Source: Bacteroidales bacterium (GTDB lineage Bacteria > Bacteroidota > Bacteroidia > Bacteroidales > Muribaculaceae). From it: DNA of 33,427 bases. Position 1 is the first letter of the stretch; each line of letters begins with the position of its first letter. Under the pieces are notes generated by a model. That model ran no database searches. It was not told the origin of the DNA and saw only the letters and a program-made list of their open reading frames with translations. This document shows, one piece after another, positions 25,763 through 33,427 of this stretch. A program made the translations under genes and the position numbers. The stretch lies in NCBI GenBank assembly GCA_004557565.1, contig SFGS01000021.1, positions 1 to 33,427 on the forward strand. The letters run 5' to 3'.

Positions 25763-26374
25763 TTATTTTTCCTTTTTTGGAGCCACTTTGGTGTAAGCCT
25801 TGTTGAGCTGTTCCACCACGTCGCTTGTCACGTCGTATTTTGGGTCGATGTAGAAAGTGGCAGCCTTGTTAAGAATCATATCGTAGCCCTTCTCCTTAGC
25901 GTATTTCTTCAGAAACTCGTTGATTTTATCGTTGAGGTCCTTTTGGTTTTCTTGCAGGATTTTTGCTATTTCCTCTTGCTTGTTAGCCACAGCCTTTTGT
26001 GCGGCAGACATAGCGTTTTGGTAAGTAGCTTGGTCGGCTTGTGCTTGTTGAGGGTTGGTAGCGTACACATTGTTCTTTTCCTTTTGTGCGAAGCTTGCTT
26101 GCAGGTTGCGGATTTTGTCTTCCTGAGCCTTTTGCAGAGCGTCGAGCTGGTTTTGCATACGAGTAGCCGACTCGTTGTAGTCTTTAGCCAGGTTGTAGAA
26201 TTTCAAAAGTGTGTCGGCGTCAACATAACGCACGGTCATGTTTTCGTTTGCTTGCTTAGGCATATTAGCAGATTCAGGAGCCTTTTCGCCCTTCTGTTCA
26301 CCTTGGCAGGCAGCGAAGCCCACCATCACCAATGCCACTAAAGCAAGTTTAGAGAGTTTGTTTAAAAAGTTCAT
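25763..26374 (-). CDS. OmpH/Skp-family periplasmic lipoprotein
   Basis: This 203-residue protein has a lipoprotein signal with lipobox VGFAACQ (Cys24 by count). A Skp-like helical body follows, starting near MTVRYVDADTLLKFY and continuing through long charged helices (about 60-165) to GYDMILNKAATFYIDPKYDVTSDVV, a typical OmpH end. Skp-type proteins hold unfolded outer-membrane proteins in the periplasm. The lipid anchor is common in Bacteroidetes versions, from memory. It lies 18 bases after the small membrane protein gene and shares its promoter. Confidence 0.9.
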   Translation of the reverse strand: MNFLNKLSKLALVALVMVGFAACQGEQKGEKAPESANMPKQANENMTVRYVDADTLLKFYNLAKDYNESATRMQNQLDALQKAQEDKIRNLQASFAQKEKNNVYATNPQQAQADQATYQNAMSAAQKAVANKQEEIAKILQENQKDLNDKINEFLKKYAKEKGYDMILNKAATFYIDPKYDVTSDVVEQLNKAYTKVAPKKEK

Positions 26375-26392
26375 TTTTCCTTGTATGTGTAG

Positions 26393-26563
26393 TTATTTAT
26401 AAAATTCCTTATCGTGTGCGCAAGTGATGCCACGCTTTTTCATGTGCTTATTGCTGTGAATGTGGGTGTTAGGAAACTTGCCGCCTTTCACGAAAAATAT
26501 TTTCACGCCAAGCAGCATCACGGCTATGCCCACCAATGCTATTACCACAATTACGAGCTTCAC
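26393..26563 (-). CDS. Small conserved membrane protein, 56 residues
   Basis: This frame begins GTG-AAG-CTC and encodes (M)KLVIVVIALVGIAVMLL followed by GVKIFFVKGGKFPNTHIHSN and ends in ITCAHDKEFYK. It has one N-terminal transmembrane helix and a short polar tail with a Lys-Gly-Gly-Lys-Phe-Pro turn and a lone Cys. I recall similar tiny proteins in many Bacteroidales with the pattern G-K-F-P and a C-terminal GITC; no function is known to me. It sits directly upstream of the OmpH-like lipoprotein and just after a consensus promoter, so it is probably translated. Length cut-offs would miss it. Confidence 0.7.
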   Translation of the reverse strand: MKLVIVVIALVGIAVMLLGVKIFFVKGGKFPNTHIHSNKHMKKRGITCAHDKEFYK

Positions 26564-26586
26564 TTTTGCTTTTTTAAAATTCTATG

Positions 26587-26620
26587 CAAATATAAAAAAG
26601 GTTTGTGACATTTTGCTCAA
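26587..26620 (-). promoter_or_regulatory. Promoter for the small protein and OmpH-like operon
   Basis: On the minus strand TTG (26620-26618), a 23-base spacer and TATATTTG (26594-26587) fit the promoter pattern, with the GTG start 23 bases downstream. Confidence 0.6.
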
Positions 26621-26646
26621 TATTTCAAATAAAATTCGTACCTTTA
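26612..26646 (+). promoter_or_regulatory. Possible pepD promoter
   Basis: TTTG at 26612-26615, a 23-base spacer and TACCTTTA at 26639-26646 (one mismatch to the consensus). It is divergent from, and overlapping, the minus-strand promoter. Confidence 0.45.
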
Positions 26647-26730
26647 CGAATGTTATCACACCGTTTTAACATAAATTTCATACACGAAGCGATAACTAAC
26701 ATTTTTTATAAATAAAACCAAAAATTTATT

Positions 26731-28191
26731 ATGGAAGTAAAAGATTTAAAACCCGCTCGCGTTTGGCAAATTTTCGACGCGATCACAAAAGTGCCTCGTC
26801 CTTCTGGCAATCTCGACAAAATTCGTGAATGGCTGGTTAGTTTTGCAAAGGAAAACAATCTTGAGTACAAGGTTGATGAAGTAGGTAATGTGGCTATGTT
26901 CCGTCCAGCCGCACCAGGTTTTGAAAATGCTAAGGGGGTAGTGCTCCAAGGGCACATGGACATGGTGGCTGAAAAGCTCCCTTCTTCTAATCACAACTTC
27001 CTCACCGACCCTATCCAAACCCGCATCGTCGACGACTGGGTGTTTGCAACCGACACCACCCTCGGTGCTGACGACGGCTTGGGCCTGGCTATCGCATTGG
27101 CAGCGCTCACCGACCCCGACATCAAGTGCGGTGCGCTCGAAGCTCTCGCTACCGTTGACGAAGAAACCGGCCTCACCGGTGCCACCAACATCAAGGCCGA
27201 CATGCTCGTGGGCGACTATCTGCTCAACCTCGACAGCGAAGACGACGGCGTGATCACTATCGGCTGCGCAGGTGGTGTGGTTACCCCTGTATGGTTCGAC
27301 TATAAGCCAGAGGCTGCTCCTGCCGACCTCCAATATTTCGCTATCAAGATTGGCAAACTTATGGGTGGCCACTCTGGTACCGACATCAACAAGGGCTTGG
27401 CAAGTGCCACTAAGCAGTTGGCACGCATTCTCTACATGCTCGACGCTAAAATCGAATATCGCCTTGCAAGCTTCAATGCCGGCAACCTCCACAACGCTAT
27501 CGCTCGCGACGGTGTGGCTGTGATTGGTGTGAAGCCTGCCGACAAGGAAACGCTCGCAACCGTGGTCAACACCGTGGCTGCCGACATTAAACTTGAATAC
27601 AAGCGCACTGAGCCTCATGCCGAGGTCACTATCGAAAGCGTTGACGCTCCTGCCACCGTAATCGATGCTTGCACAGCTAAGCGCCTCGTGGCTGCTTGCT
27701 TCGCTGCTCCTCACGGTGTATATTATATGAGTCAGGAAGTGGAAGGATTGGTGGAAACCTCTACCAACTTCGCAAGCGTTAAGACCAACGCCGACGAAAT
27801 CTACCTCGAATTCTTCAGCCGCTCATCTACCGAAAGCGCAAAAGAAGAACTCGCTCTCCAAATCGAGGCTATCTTCCGCTTGGCAGGCGCTAAGGAAGTG
27901 AAATATGAAGGCAGCTACCAAGGCTGGGCTCCAAATGCCGACAGCCAGCTTCTGAAGTTCGCTGTGGCTCAATGGGAAGGCCTGTATGGCGTAGAGCCAA
28001 AGGTTGAGGCTATCCACGCTGGTTTGGAATGTGGTTTGTTCTTGAAGGTTCGTCCAGATATGGAAATGATTTCTTACGGACCAACGTTGAAGGACGTTCA
28101 CTCTCCACGCGAATGCTGCCATATCCCTGCAGTGCAAAAGGGTTGGGACTTCACTGTAGCCCTGCTCAAAGCTATCGCAGCCGATAAATAA
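26731..28191 (+). CDS. pepD: Aminoacyl-histidine dipeptidase (PepD, M20 family)
   Basis: This 486-residue protein matches PepD/carnosinase-type metallopeptidases. The metal site is visible: His75 and Asp77 in QGHMDMV, Asp114 in LGADDG, the catalytic and metal Glu pair at 144-145 (VDEETGLTG), Asp168 (NLDSED) and the last His in the final stretch (PRECCHIP). It hydrolyses dipeptides, including X-His, in the cytoplasm; there is no signal peptide. No unusual feature is seen. A long non-coding, repeat-filled gap follows it with no clear terminator. Confidence 0.96.
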   Translation: MEVKDLKPARVWQIFDAITKVPRPSGNLDKIREWLVSFAKENNLEYKVDEVGNVAMFRPAAPGFENAKGVVLQGHMDMVAEKLPSSNHNFLTDPIQTRIVDDWVFATDTTLGADDGLGLAIALAALTDPDIKCGALEALATVDEETGLTGATNIKADMLVGDYLLNLDSEDDGVITIGCAGGVVTPVWFDYKPEAAPADLQYFAIKIGKLMGGHSGTDINKGLASATKQLARILYMLDAKIEYRLASFNAGNLHNAIARDGVAVIGVKPADKETLATVVNTVAADIKLEYKRTEPHAEVTIESVDAPATVIDACTAKRLVAACFAAPHGVYYMSQEVEGLVETSTNFASVKTNADEIYLEFFSRSSTESAKEELALQIEAIFRLAGAKEVKYEGSYQGWAPNADSQLLKFAVAQWEGLYGVEPKVEAIHAGLECGLFLKVRPDMEMISYGPTLKDVHSPRECCHIPAVQKGWDFTVALLKAIAADK

Positions 28192-28530
28192 CATATCCCA
28201 CTTTGCTGGGCTTGGGCTCACACAGATTTCGCTTTAATGGGCTTGGGCTCTCACAGATCTCACAGATCCCACGGTTTTGCAGGGCTGGTGTTAAATCTCA
28301 CTGATGATTCACTGCTGCTTTGCTCCTTTTGGCTCACACAGATCTCACAGATCCCACGGTTTTGCACGGCTGGTGTTAAATCTCACTGATGCTTTCCGTG
28401 GATGATGGGTCTGATAGGTTCGATGTGTTCGATGTGTCCGAAGGGTCTGTTATGGGTCTGTGAAGTGGAATTGAAAAATAATGGTGCCGATTTTATCCTG
28501 TTTTAAGGGATGAAATCGGTGCTTTTTTGT
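28192..28530. repeat. Gene-free repeat region after pepD
   Basis: Three or so copies of CTCACACAGATCTCACAGAT and TGGTGTTAAATCTCACTGAT lie at 28216-28390, the same family as at 25.3 kb. At 28487-28528 CCGATTTTATCC pairs with GGGATGAAATCGG and is followed by TTTTTT, a terminator-like hairpin nearly 300 bases from the nearest upstream gene. Confidence 0.65.
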
Positions 28531-28531
28531 T

Positions 28532-28770
28532 GGTAGGGACGTGATACTTCACGTCCGCCCATAATTGTAGTATCATGTTGAATATCAGTAATTTGTCGCG
28601 GACGCGAAGTGTCGCGTCCCTACCATGCAAAATCGTTTGGGAATTTGATGCGGTTTTTTATCAAGAATTCATGTTGCTCCAAGGCTGTTTTTTATGTTTT
28701 TGTTTTTGATTCCATTCACAATTCGGCAACTTTGCGTAATCTATCCCCAGGAATTTTCCACTGAACCATG
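28532..28770. repeat. Composite palindromic intergenic repeat, copy 2 (short form)
   Basis: The arms at 28532-28558 and 28598-28624 match those at 228-320. The right end (28674-28770) matches 545-645. It lacks the middle segment carrying the outer inverted repeat seen in copy 1, so the copies differ by an insertion or deletion of roughly 150-190 bp. Confidence 0.8.
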
Positions 28771-28839
28771 GATTGCCTTGGGTTTTGCTTTATTATGATT
28801 TTTTTGCACTGATTTGCGCATTTTTTTTGATAATTGCTA

Positions 28840-28868
28840 TTGAAAAATATTTTTTATAAGTAAATTTG
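28840..28868 (+). promoter_or_regulatory. Promoter of the sialidase gene
   Basis: TTG at 28840-28842, an 18-base spacer and TAAATTTG at 28861-28868 fit the consensus. It implies a 5' leader of about 185 bases or more. Confidence 0.6.
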
Positions 28869-28901
28869 CACCTCAGAAATGATAGTCAGTTGATGCCGAT
28901 A

Positions 28902-29058
28902 TGTTAAATGTTTGATATTTAATATGTTGGCAACATTTAACAAAATGTTGCTTGTGATTTACAAGCATTAGAACTACTCTATTTTATTCAAGTTTTTTTT
29001 TAGACACTTATAAGAAAATATTTTTAATTTTAATTTGGGAAGAATGTCGGGACCGACA
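28902..29058 (+). promoter_or_regulatory. Structured 5' leader of the sialidase gene
   Basis: Three or more inverted repeats lie in the leader: TGTTAAATG with CATTTAACA (28902-28942, with TGTTGGCAACA inside), GCTTGT with ACAAGC (28950-28966), and TGTCGGGACCGACA (29045-29058) directly before the TTG start. The last one could hide the start, or be a protein-binding palindrome. No known riboswitch class was recognised. Confidence 0.5.
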
Positions 29059-29059
29059 T

Positions 29060-32000
29060 TTGAAAAAAATTATGACTTATTTTAATCAATTCAAAAACGC
29101 GACAAGGAAAACAAAGCGTCTTCTTGTTTTATTTGCGTTGCTGTTTGGCTTCAGCGCCAATGCCGCGACTTACAAAGTCTCGGACAACCCCGCTGACTTG
29201 GCAAACCTTCCAGAGGGCGCTAAAGTTGTGATGTACAACATTGGCGCAAAAAGATTGGTAGGCTACAACAATGGTGAAGTCTCCAAAACTGAAAAAGCTG
29301 TCACCGATGCCGATCAGGCAGCTTATGTGTTTATCGTAAAGAAGAGTGGTTCTACTGTTGCCCTTGTCAACAGTACTTCTTATGGTCCACAGGCTTCTTA
29401 CAACATTCTTGGTTTTTCATTCAAATGGAACACAAGTCCTACTTACTTTGTTGTTAACTCAGAGTCGAATTATACCCAATTGTATTATAAAACCACCACT
29501 TGGCTTGGCTCTACTGTGACTGGTTATTTGGCTTTTGAAAATAGCAAAATGACTGTGACATCTTCATCAACCCCCGAAACTTCAAAGTGGAACTTCTATG
29601 AGGTGACTCAAGAAACTTCTGGCTCAACTGGCGACGGTGCTGCTACTGTTCACAATCAGCTGAAGGCTTGGCAAACCAATGCCGGCTACCAAGAAGTGGG
29701 CTATATCGGCTTGGGGAACAAGAATCAAGTGCTGGCTATGGCTTGCGTAAGCGTAAGTGCCGACGATGTTCCAACCCTCACTTACCGCTTGTTTGGCCAC
29801 ACTGGCTACCTCAGCGCAATCAGCGTGTATGCACGTAAGCGCGACACTGGACAAGACTACACTCCTGATGGCTCTTATGCAACGTTTGAAAATACCTTCG
29901 CTCACATTTTCGACTACCGCAACCCAGAAAAGAACTGCGGTGCCCTTTTCCTCGGAACTACTCATGAAGTGCCAGCAGCTGGCGAAGTGACCACTTTCAC
30001 CAGCAACCTGAAGCTCCCTGAAGGCGAATATGTGATTTACCTTGTAGCCAATGTGAGAAGCGCTGAAGAAATTGGTGGCTTGAAGAATTTGCCATTGATT
30101 GGTGGCGCAAAAGCCAACTACACTCGTGTGGGTGGTGTGATTGACAAGGTGTCGAATAAAACCATCAACACAGTGAACAACTACTCTGGCGAAGGTGGTG
30201 GCCGTGTGCTTGTGCCTAAGTTCAAACTGCTTTATGCACCACGCTACGAAAATTTTGCTACCTCTGAAGAATACTCAAGATACTATCGTATTCCTGCTAT
30301 CACCCGTGCTTCCGACGGTACTCTCGTGGCATTGAGCGATGCCCGCAAAATGCACATTCACGATGTGACCAACAGTATTGACGTGGTTTCGCGCCGCTCG
30401 TCGGACAATGGTAAGACTTGGAGCGATTATGTGGTGATTTTCCAAGGTTCGCAGAGTGGTGAAGACTGCTACAACTGGAAGGGCTATGGCGATGCTGCTG
30501 TTGCCTCGTTCGCTAATGGTACAGTAGTTGCTACAGCTATCCACGGCTTCGGTCTTGCAGGCTCGTCCACCGACCCTGCCACTGATGTGGTATGGAAGGT
30601 GAGCCGCGACAACGGCAAGAGCTGGAGCTCTGAATACAAAATGGACCAAAGCCTCTTTGGTGGTCTTCGTGGTAATATCTCTCCAGGTAACATCTGCGTG
30701 GCAAACGAAGGCTATATCAAGGGTAAAGCTTTGGTGGGCTTGCGCACAAGCACCTCTCCAAACTATCAATCACCTACTTCAGCCAGCTATCAACGCATTT
30801 ACTGCTTGACTTATGACCCAGATAAGAATGAATGGACACAAGTAAAAATCAGTGTACAAGAGTCTACTTGGTGGGGTAGTACAGTAACAAATACTTATGA
30901 TTATCTTGAAAACACTTCTAACTACTTAGATGAAGTGCAATTCGTACAGGTGGCAGAAAATCAATACATTCTTTCAGCACGCTCAAATGCGAAAGGTAAT
31001 CGCTTGTTCTACCGCTTGACATTCACTTCTGCTACCGAAGCTACTGCCACAATGATTTCGCAAAGTGGCATGAATTTGGCCAATCCATGTAATGGCGATC
31101 TTATCAAGTATGCAGCGAAAGATGGTACTCAGTATATTCTCCATACCGTGCCAAAGGATATGGTATATGGTAGTGATAACTGTCGTACAAGCCTTTCGGC
31201 TTACTACACCAAATTGTCCACTTCAGGCAATTTGACATGGACTCGAAGCCTCAACCTTTTCGACCCATTTGATGAAACAAGTGGAGGTGCTACAGGAACC
31301 GGCATTGGTGCTATGGACGAAGCTGCGCAATACAGCTCGCTCTCTATGCAAGAAGACGGCACCATCGCTGTGCTGATGGAGGCATATCCTTATGCTATTC
31401 GTCATATAGATCAAGCATCTTCCACTTACAAACGCCACTGGGGCGACTGGGTGATGGGTCAATACTACATCAACCTTCGTATCGGCGACATCGTTGATGG
31501 CGCAGAACAACCTGATCCTGTGAAGATTGATGCTCCTGTGATTTCTCCAAATTCTTCAACTTACGATTCTTACGAAAAAGAAGACCGCCCAACAATCACT
31601 ATTTCACATCAAAACTATGTGAACTATCCCGACATCTACGATGTGGAAACTGCCAAGGTGAACACCCTCTACGACTTTGAATATTACGATGCCGATGGCA
31701 AGCGCTTGGCAGTTTCAAAAATTAGTGAAAGTGAATTCACTGAAGAAACCAAAACCTTGACTTGGCAAGATGTGTATAAAGCTCTTGGCTACACCTCCGA
31801 CCCAACTCTCAAGCAAAATGGCTACTCTGTGCGTGTGAGTGCTTACTGTGTGTCGGCTAACGATGCTCAAGTGATTTCGAAGAAGGACGTGAAAATCTAC
31901 ACTTTCGCCAACCCTGTGCGACGCATCAAGGTGGTGGGTTTGCCAACCAGTGGTGCATCAAAAACCGAACTTTCTACACAAGGCAACACTGTGGGTTCTG

Positions 32001-33184
32001 ACGTATGGTTGACCGTGGGCGTTGGTCAAGAAGTGAGAATCAATGCTCCTGCACTCTATCCATTCACCTTTGTGGGATTTTACTATCAGTATAAAATGAA
32101 TGGAGCAGACAACGAGCAAGTGAAATTGAGTCAAAAACTCCCTTACAATGAGGTGTCAGGTATGAAGCACCAAATCACTTTCACAGTTCCTTTTGATGAA
32201 GCTTTGGCTGACAACCACAACGACGGGGATGGTGCGGGTCTTGTGATTTATGCTGTTTACGATGTGGAGGCCGGTTTCTCAACCCGTGTCAACACTCAAT
32301 ACAACAAAGGCTTGAATAGTAGTGGCATATATGAAAGCCAGTACTCATACTGGACTCCAAGCACAGATACTCAGCATGTGGAAAGAATTCAGGGTGCTGT
32401 AGGTGGTACTCAGCTGGATAAAGACCTCGTAATTCCTGTTGCTGAAAACCAAAACAATACGCACATTGGTGGTACAGGTAATGCCGCTGATGGTGGCTTG
32501 ACCTACCCACAAGCCCTCAACTACGGTCTTGACGCATACGTTACTTTGGTTCCTGACTCACGTGCAGCCAAGTATCTCAATGCAATTATCCGTGTGAAGA
32601 GGGATGATGCTTATCTGCCAAACTACTATGTGGTGAATGGTGCTAACCAAGCTCTTTATGGCAATATCACTTCTGCATTTAATGGTTGCTTAGGCGTGGT
32701 GAACTGGTATGCTCACAGCGGTGGTGAATTCTATCCAAAGGCTGTGGGTATGAAGAGCTACGAAGTGGGCACTAATCAAAAGCCAAAAACAACAGCTCGC
32801 CGAGTAGAAGGCGGTCCTGGTGCAAATGGTGGTTATGGTGCATGGTATAAGGTGGATTCTGACATCTCCTTCGCTCGCATCTGCGAGATGGCAGAGACCT
32901 TCGACGGCGTGGTGACTGTGGAAATCTACTTGGTGAACGGTGACGTGACTTCGGTTAACGAACTCAGCAACTCTAACTACTACATCACCAAGGTGAGCCA
33001 CACCATCGTTAAGGACCCAGATATCTCTACCGGTGTGGAAGATGTTGACGCTGAAAAGACCGTGGCTGGTGTGACCTACTACAACCTGCTTGGCGTGTCG
33101 TCTGACCGTCCATTCGAAGGTGTGAATGTGGTAGTGACTACTTACACCGACGGCACTAAGTCATCAAAGAAGATTGTAAAGTAA
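29060..33184 (+). CDS. Secreted multidomain exo-alpha-sialidase
   Basis: This protein of about 1370 residues has a signal peptide (charged start, then LLVLFALLFGFSANA). A domain of about 150 residues follows, then a sialidase N-terminal BNR-associated domain (about 190-380), and the catalytic propeller with Y-R-I-P (Arg410), the acidic ALSDAR segment and Asp boxes SSDNGKTW (about 448) and SRDNGKSW (about 515). The sequence YSSLSMQEDGTIAVLMEAYPYA resembles the late catalytic Glu/Tyr region. Long C-terminal beta-rich domains (about 840-1325) are unrecognised. The end reads YYNLLGVSSDRPF to KKIVK, like Bacteroidetes type IX secretion tails. It would release sialic acid from host glycans at or outside the cell surface. 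TTG 29060 or ATG 29072 may be the start. Confidence 0.88.
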   Translation: MKKIMTYFNQFKNATRKTKRLLVLFALLFGFSANAATYKVSDNPADLANLPEGAKVVMYNIGAKRLVGYNNGEVSKTEKAVTDADQAAYVFIVKKSGSTVALVNSTSYGPQASYNILGFSFKWNTSPTYFVVNSESNYTQLYYKTTTWLGSTVTGYLAFENSKMTVTSSSTPETSKWNFYEVTQETSGSTGDGAATVHNQLKAWQTNAGYQEVGYIGLGNKNQVLAMACVSVSADDVPTLTYRLFGHTGYLSAISVYARKRDTGQDYTPDGSYATFENTFAHIFDYRNPEKNCGALFLGTTHEVPAAGEVTTFTSNLKLPEGEYVIYLVANVRSAEEIGGLKNLPLIGGAKANYTRVGGVIDKVSNKTINTVNNYSGEGGGRVLVPKFKLLYAPRYENFATSEEYSRYYRIPAITRASDGTLVALSDARKMHIHDVTNSIDVVSRRSSDNGKTWSDYVVIFQGSQSGEDCYNWKGYGDAAVASFANGTVVATAIHGFGLAGSSTDPATDVVWKVSRDNGKSWSSEYKMDQSLFGGLRGNISPGNICVANEGYIKGKALVGLRTSTSPNYQSPTSASYQRIYCLTYDPDKNEWTQVKISVQESTWWGSTVTNTYDYLENTSNYLDEVQFVQVAENQYILSARSNAKGNRLFYRLTFTSATEATATMISQSGMNLANPCNGDLIKYAAKDGTQYILHTVPKDMVYGSDNCRTSLSAYYTKLSTSGNLTWTRSLNLFDPFDETSGGATGTGIGAMDEAAQYSSLSMQEDGTIAVLMEAYPYAIRHIDQASSTYKRHWGDWVMGQYYINLRIGDIVDGAEQPDPVKIDAPVISPNSSTYDSYEKEDRPTITISHQNYVNYPDIYDVETAKVNTLYDFEYYDADGKRLAVSKISESEFTEETKTLTWQDVYKALGYTSDPTLKQNGYSVRVSAYCVSANDAQVISKKDVKIYTFANPVRRIKVVGLPTSGASKTELSTQGNTVGSDVWLTVGVGQEVRINAPALYPFTFVGFYYQYKMNGADNEQVKLSQKLPYNEVSGMKHQITFTVPFDEALADNHNDGDGAGLVIYAVYDVEAGFSTRVNTQYNKGLNSSGIYESQYSYWTPSTDTQHVERIQGAVGGTQLDKDLVIPVAENQNNTHIGGTGNAADGGLTYPQALNYGLDAYVTLVPDSRAAKYLNAIIRVKRDDAYLPNYYVVNGANQALYGNITSAFNGCLGVVNWYAHSGGEFYPKAVGMKSYEVGTNQKPKTTARRVEGGPGANGGYGAWYKVDSDISFARICEMAETFDGVVTVEIYLVNGDVTSVNELSNSNYYITKVSHTIVKDPDISTGVEDVDAEKTVAGVTYYNLLGVSSDRPFEGVNVVVTTYTDGTKSSKKIVK

Positions 33185-33269
33185 CTATAGCATTTTGTTA
33201 ATTGTTAATGCTGCGAGTAGCCCAGTGATGAGCGAAACCAGCGATAATATTTAGAATGTTTTCCTGTGT

Positions 33270-33302
33270 GGGCTTGGATTGTGAAATCCGAGCCCTTTTT
33301 TT
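33270..33302 (+). terminator. Terminator after the sialidase gene
   Basis: GGGCTTGGATT pairs with AATCCGAGCCC (one G-T), followed by eight T. It lies about 85 bases after the stop codon. Confidence 0.8.
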
Positions 33303-33323
33303 TATCTCGCAGCCTCGCTGTTT

Positions 33324-33355
33324 TTTGAGCTCACACAGATCTCACTCTAAGTTTG
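33324..33355 (+). promoter_or_regulatory. Promoter of the gene at the window end, with dispersed repeat in its spacer
   Basis: TTTG at 33324-33327, a 20-base spacer and TAAGTTTG at 33348-33355 match the consensus. The spacer, GAGCTCACACAGATCTCACT around 33327-33346, belongs to the dispersed CACACAGATC repeat family. Confidence 0.65.
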
Positions 33356-33402
33356 CACCGAGAATTGGCGAAGCCCAATAATTATCCAAAAAACAATCTG
33401 AA

Positions 33403-33427
33403 ATGAAAATAGATTTCAACTGCAAGA
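33403..33427 (+). CDS. Start of a gene cut off by the window end
   Basis: The last bases read ATG-AAA-ATA-GAT-TTC-AAC-TGC-AAG (MKIDFNCK), a good start 47 bases after a consensus promoter. Too little is present to name it. Confidence 0.4.

Noticed and set aside
26746..27714. 322-residue minus-strand frame opposite pepD
   Set aside because: Antisense shadow of pepD with no recognisable domain or promoter.
1..33427. tRNA, rRNA, insertion sequence or integrase genes
   Set aside because: None was recognised on either strand. By-eye reading could miss a tRNA, so a dedicated scan would be needed to be certain.

Overview
The window looks like chromosomal DNA of a Bacteroidales bacterium, possibly Muribaculaceae or Prevotellaceae. 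The evidence is repeated TTTG / TAnnTTTG promoters, few Shine-Dalgarno sites, a DUF3127 OB-fold protein, an OmpH-type lipoprotein, a PiT-PhoU fusion and a sialidase with a Bacteroidetes-type C-terminal tail. Species cannot be fixed from the sequence alone.

Layout. 1-740: repeat-rich intergenic DNA holding a nested palindromic element that recurs near 28.5 kb. 741-2159: a PurF-family protein with an intact phosphoribosyltransferase half and an apparently dead glutaminase half. 2227-4112 (minus): an ABC-type ATPase overlapping a TOPRIM-like partner that is cut by one in-frame TGA. 4381-8214: a three-gene exported murein-peptide operon (transglutaminase, SH3-NlpC/P60, Tat-exported dipeptide epimerase). 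8352-10765: an SGNH hydrolase and MBOAT acyltransferase pair for O-acylation of a surface polymer. 10894-13000: a PhoBR-like two-component system, followed by a PiT phosphate transporter with a PhoU-like tail (13166-15388). 15599-16015: a DUF3127 protein with an SSB-like acidic tip.

16121-17722: a second two-gene ATPase plus candidate E-x-K nuclease module. 18035-21147: a MerR regulator divergent from alaS. 21238-22410 (minus): a Fic protein with a perfect 12-bp in-frame tandem repeat. 22639-23889: an OmpA-family outer-membrane protein. 24029-25264: hflX. 25763-26563 (minus): a 56-residue membrane protein, probably missed by length cut-offs, and an OmpH/Skp-like lipoprotein. 26731-28191: pepD. 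29060-33184: a large secreted sialidase with a structured 5' leader. A gene starting at 33403 runs off the window.

The best leads for new biology are the two ATPase/effector pairs (2227-4112 and 16121-17722). Both look like anti-phage or other conflict modules placed between housekeeping genes, and one carries a possible off-switching or recoded stop. The glutaminase-dead PurF homologue and the SSB-tip protein beside the second module come next. Several intergenic regions share families of short dispersed repeats, one of which lies inside a predicted promoter.
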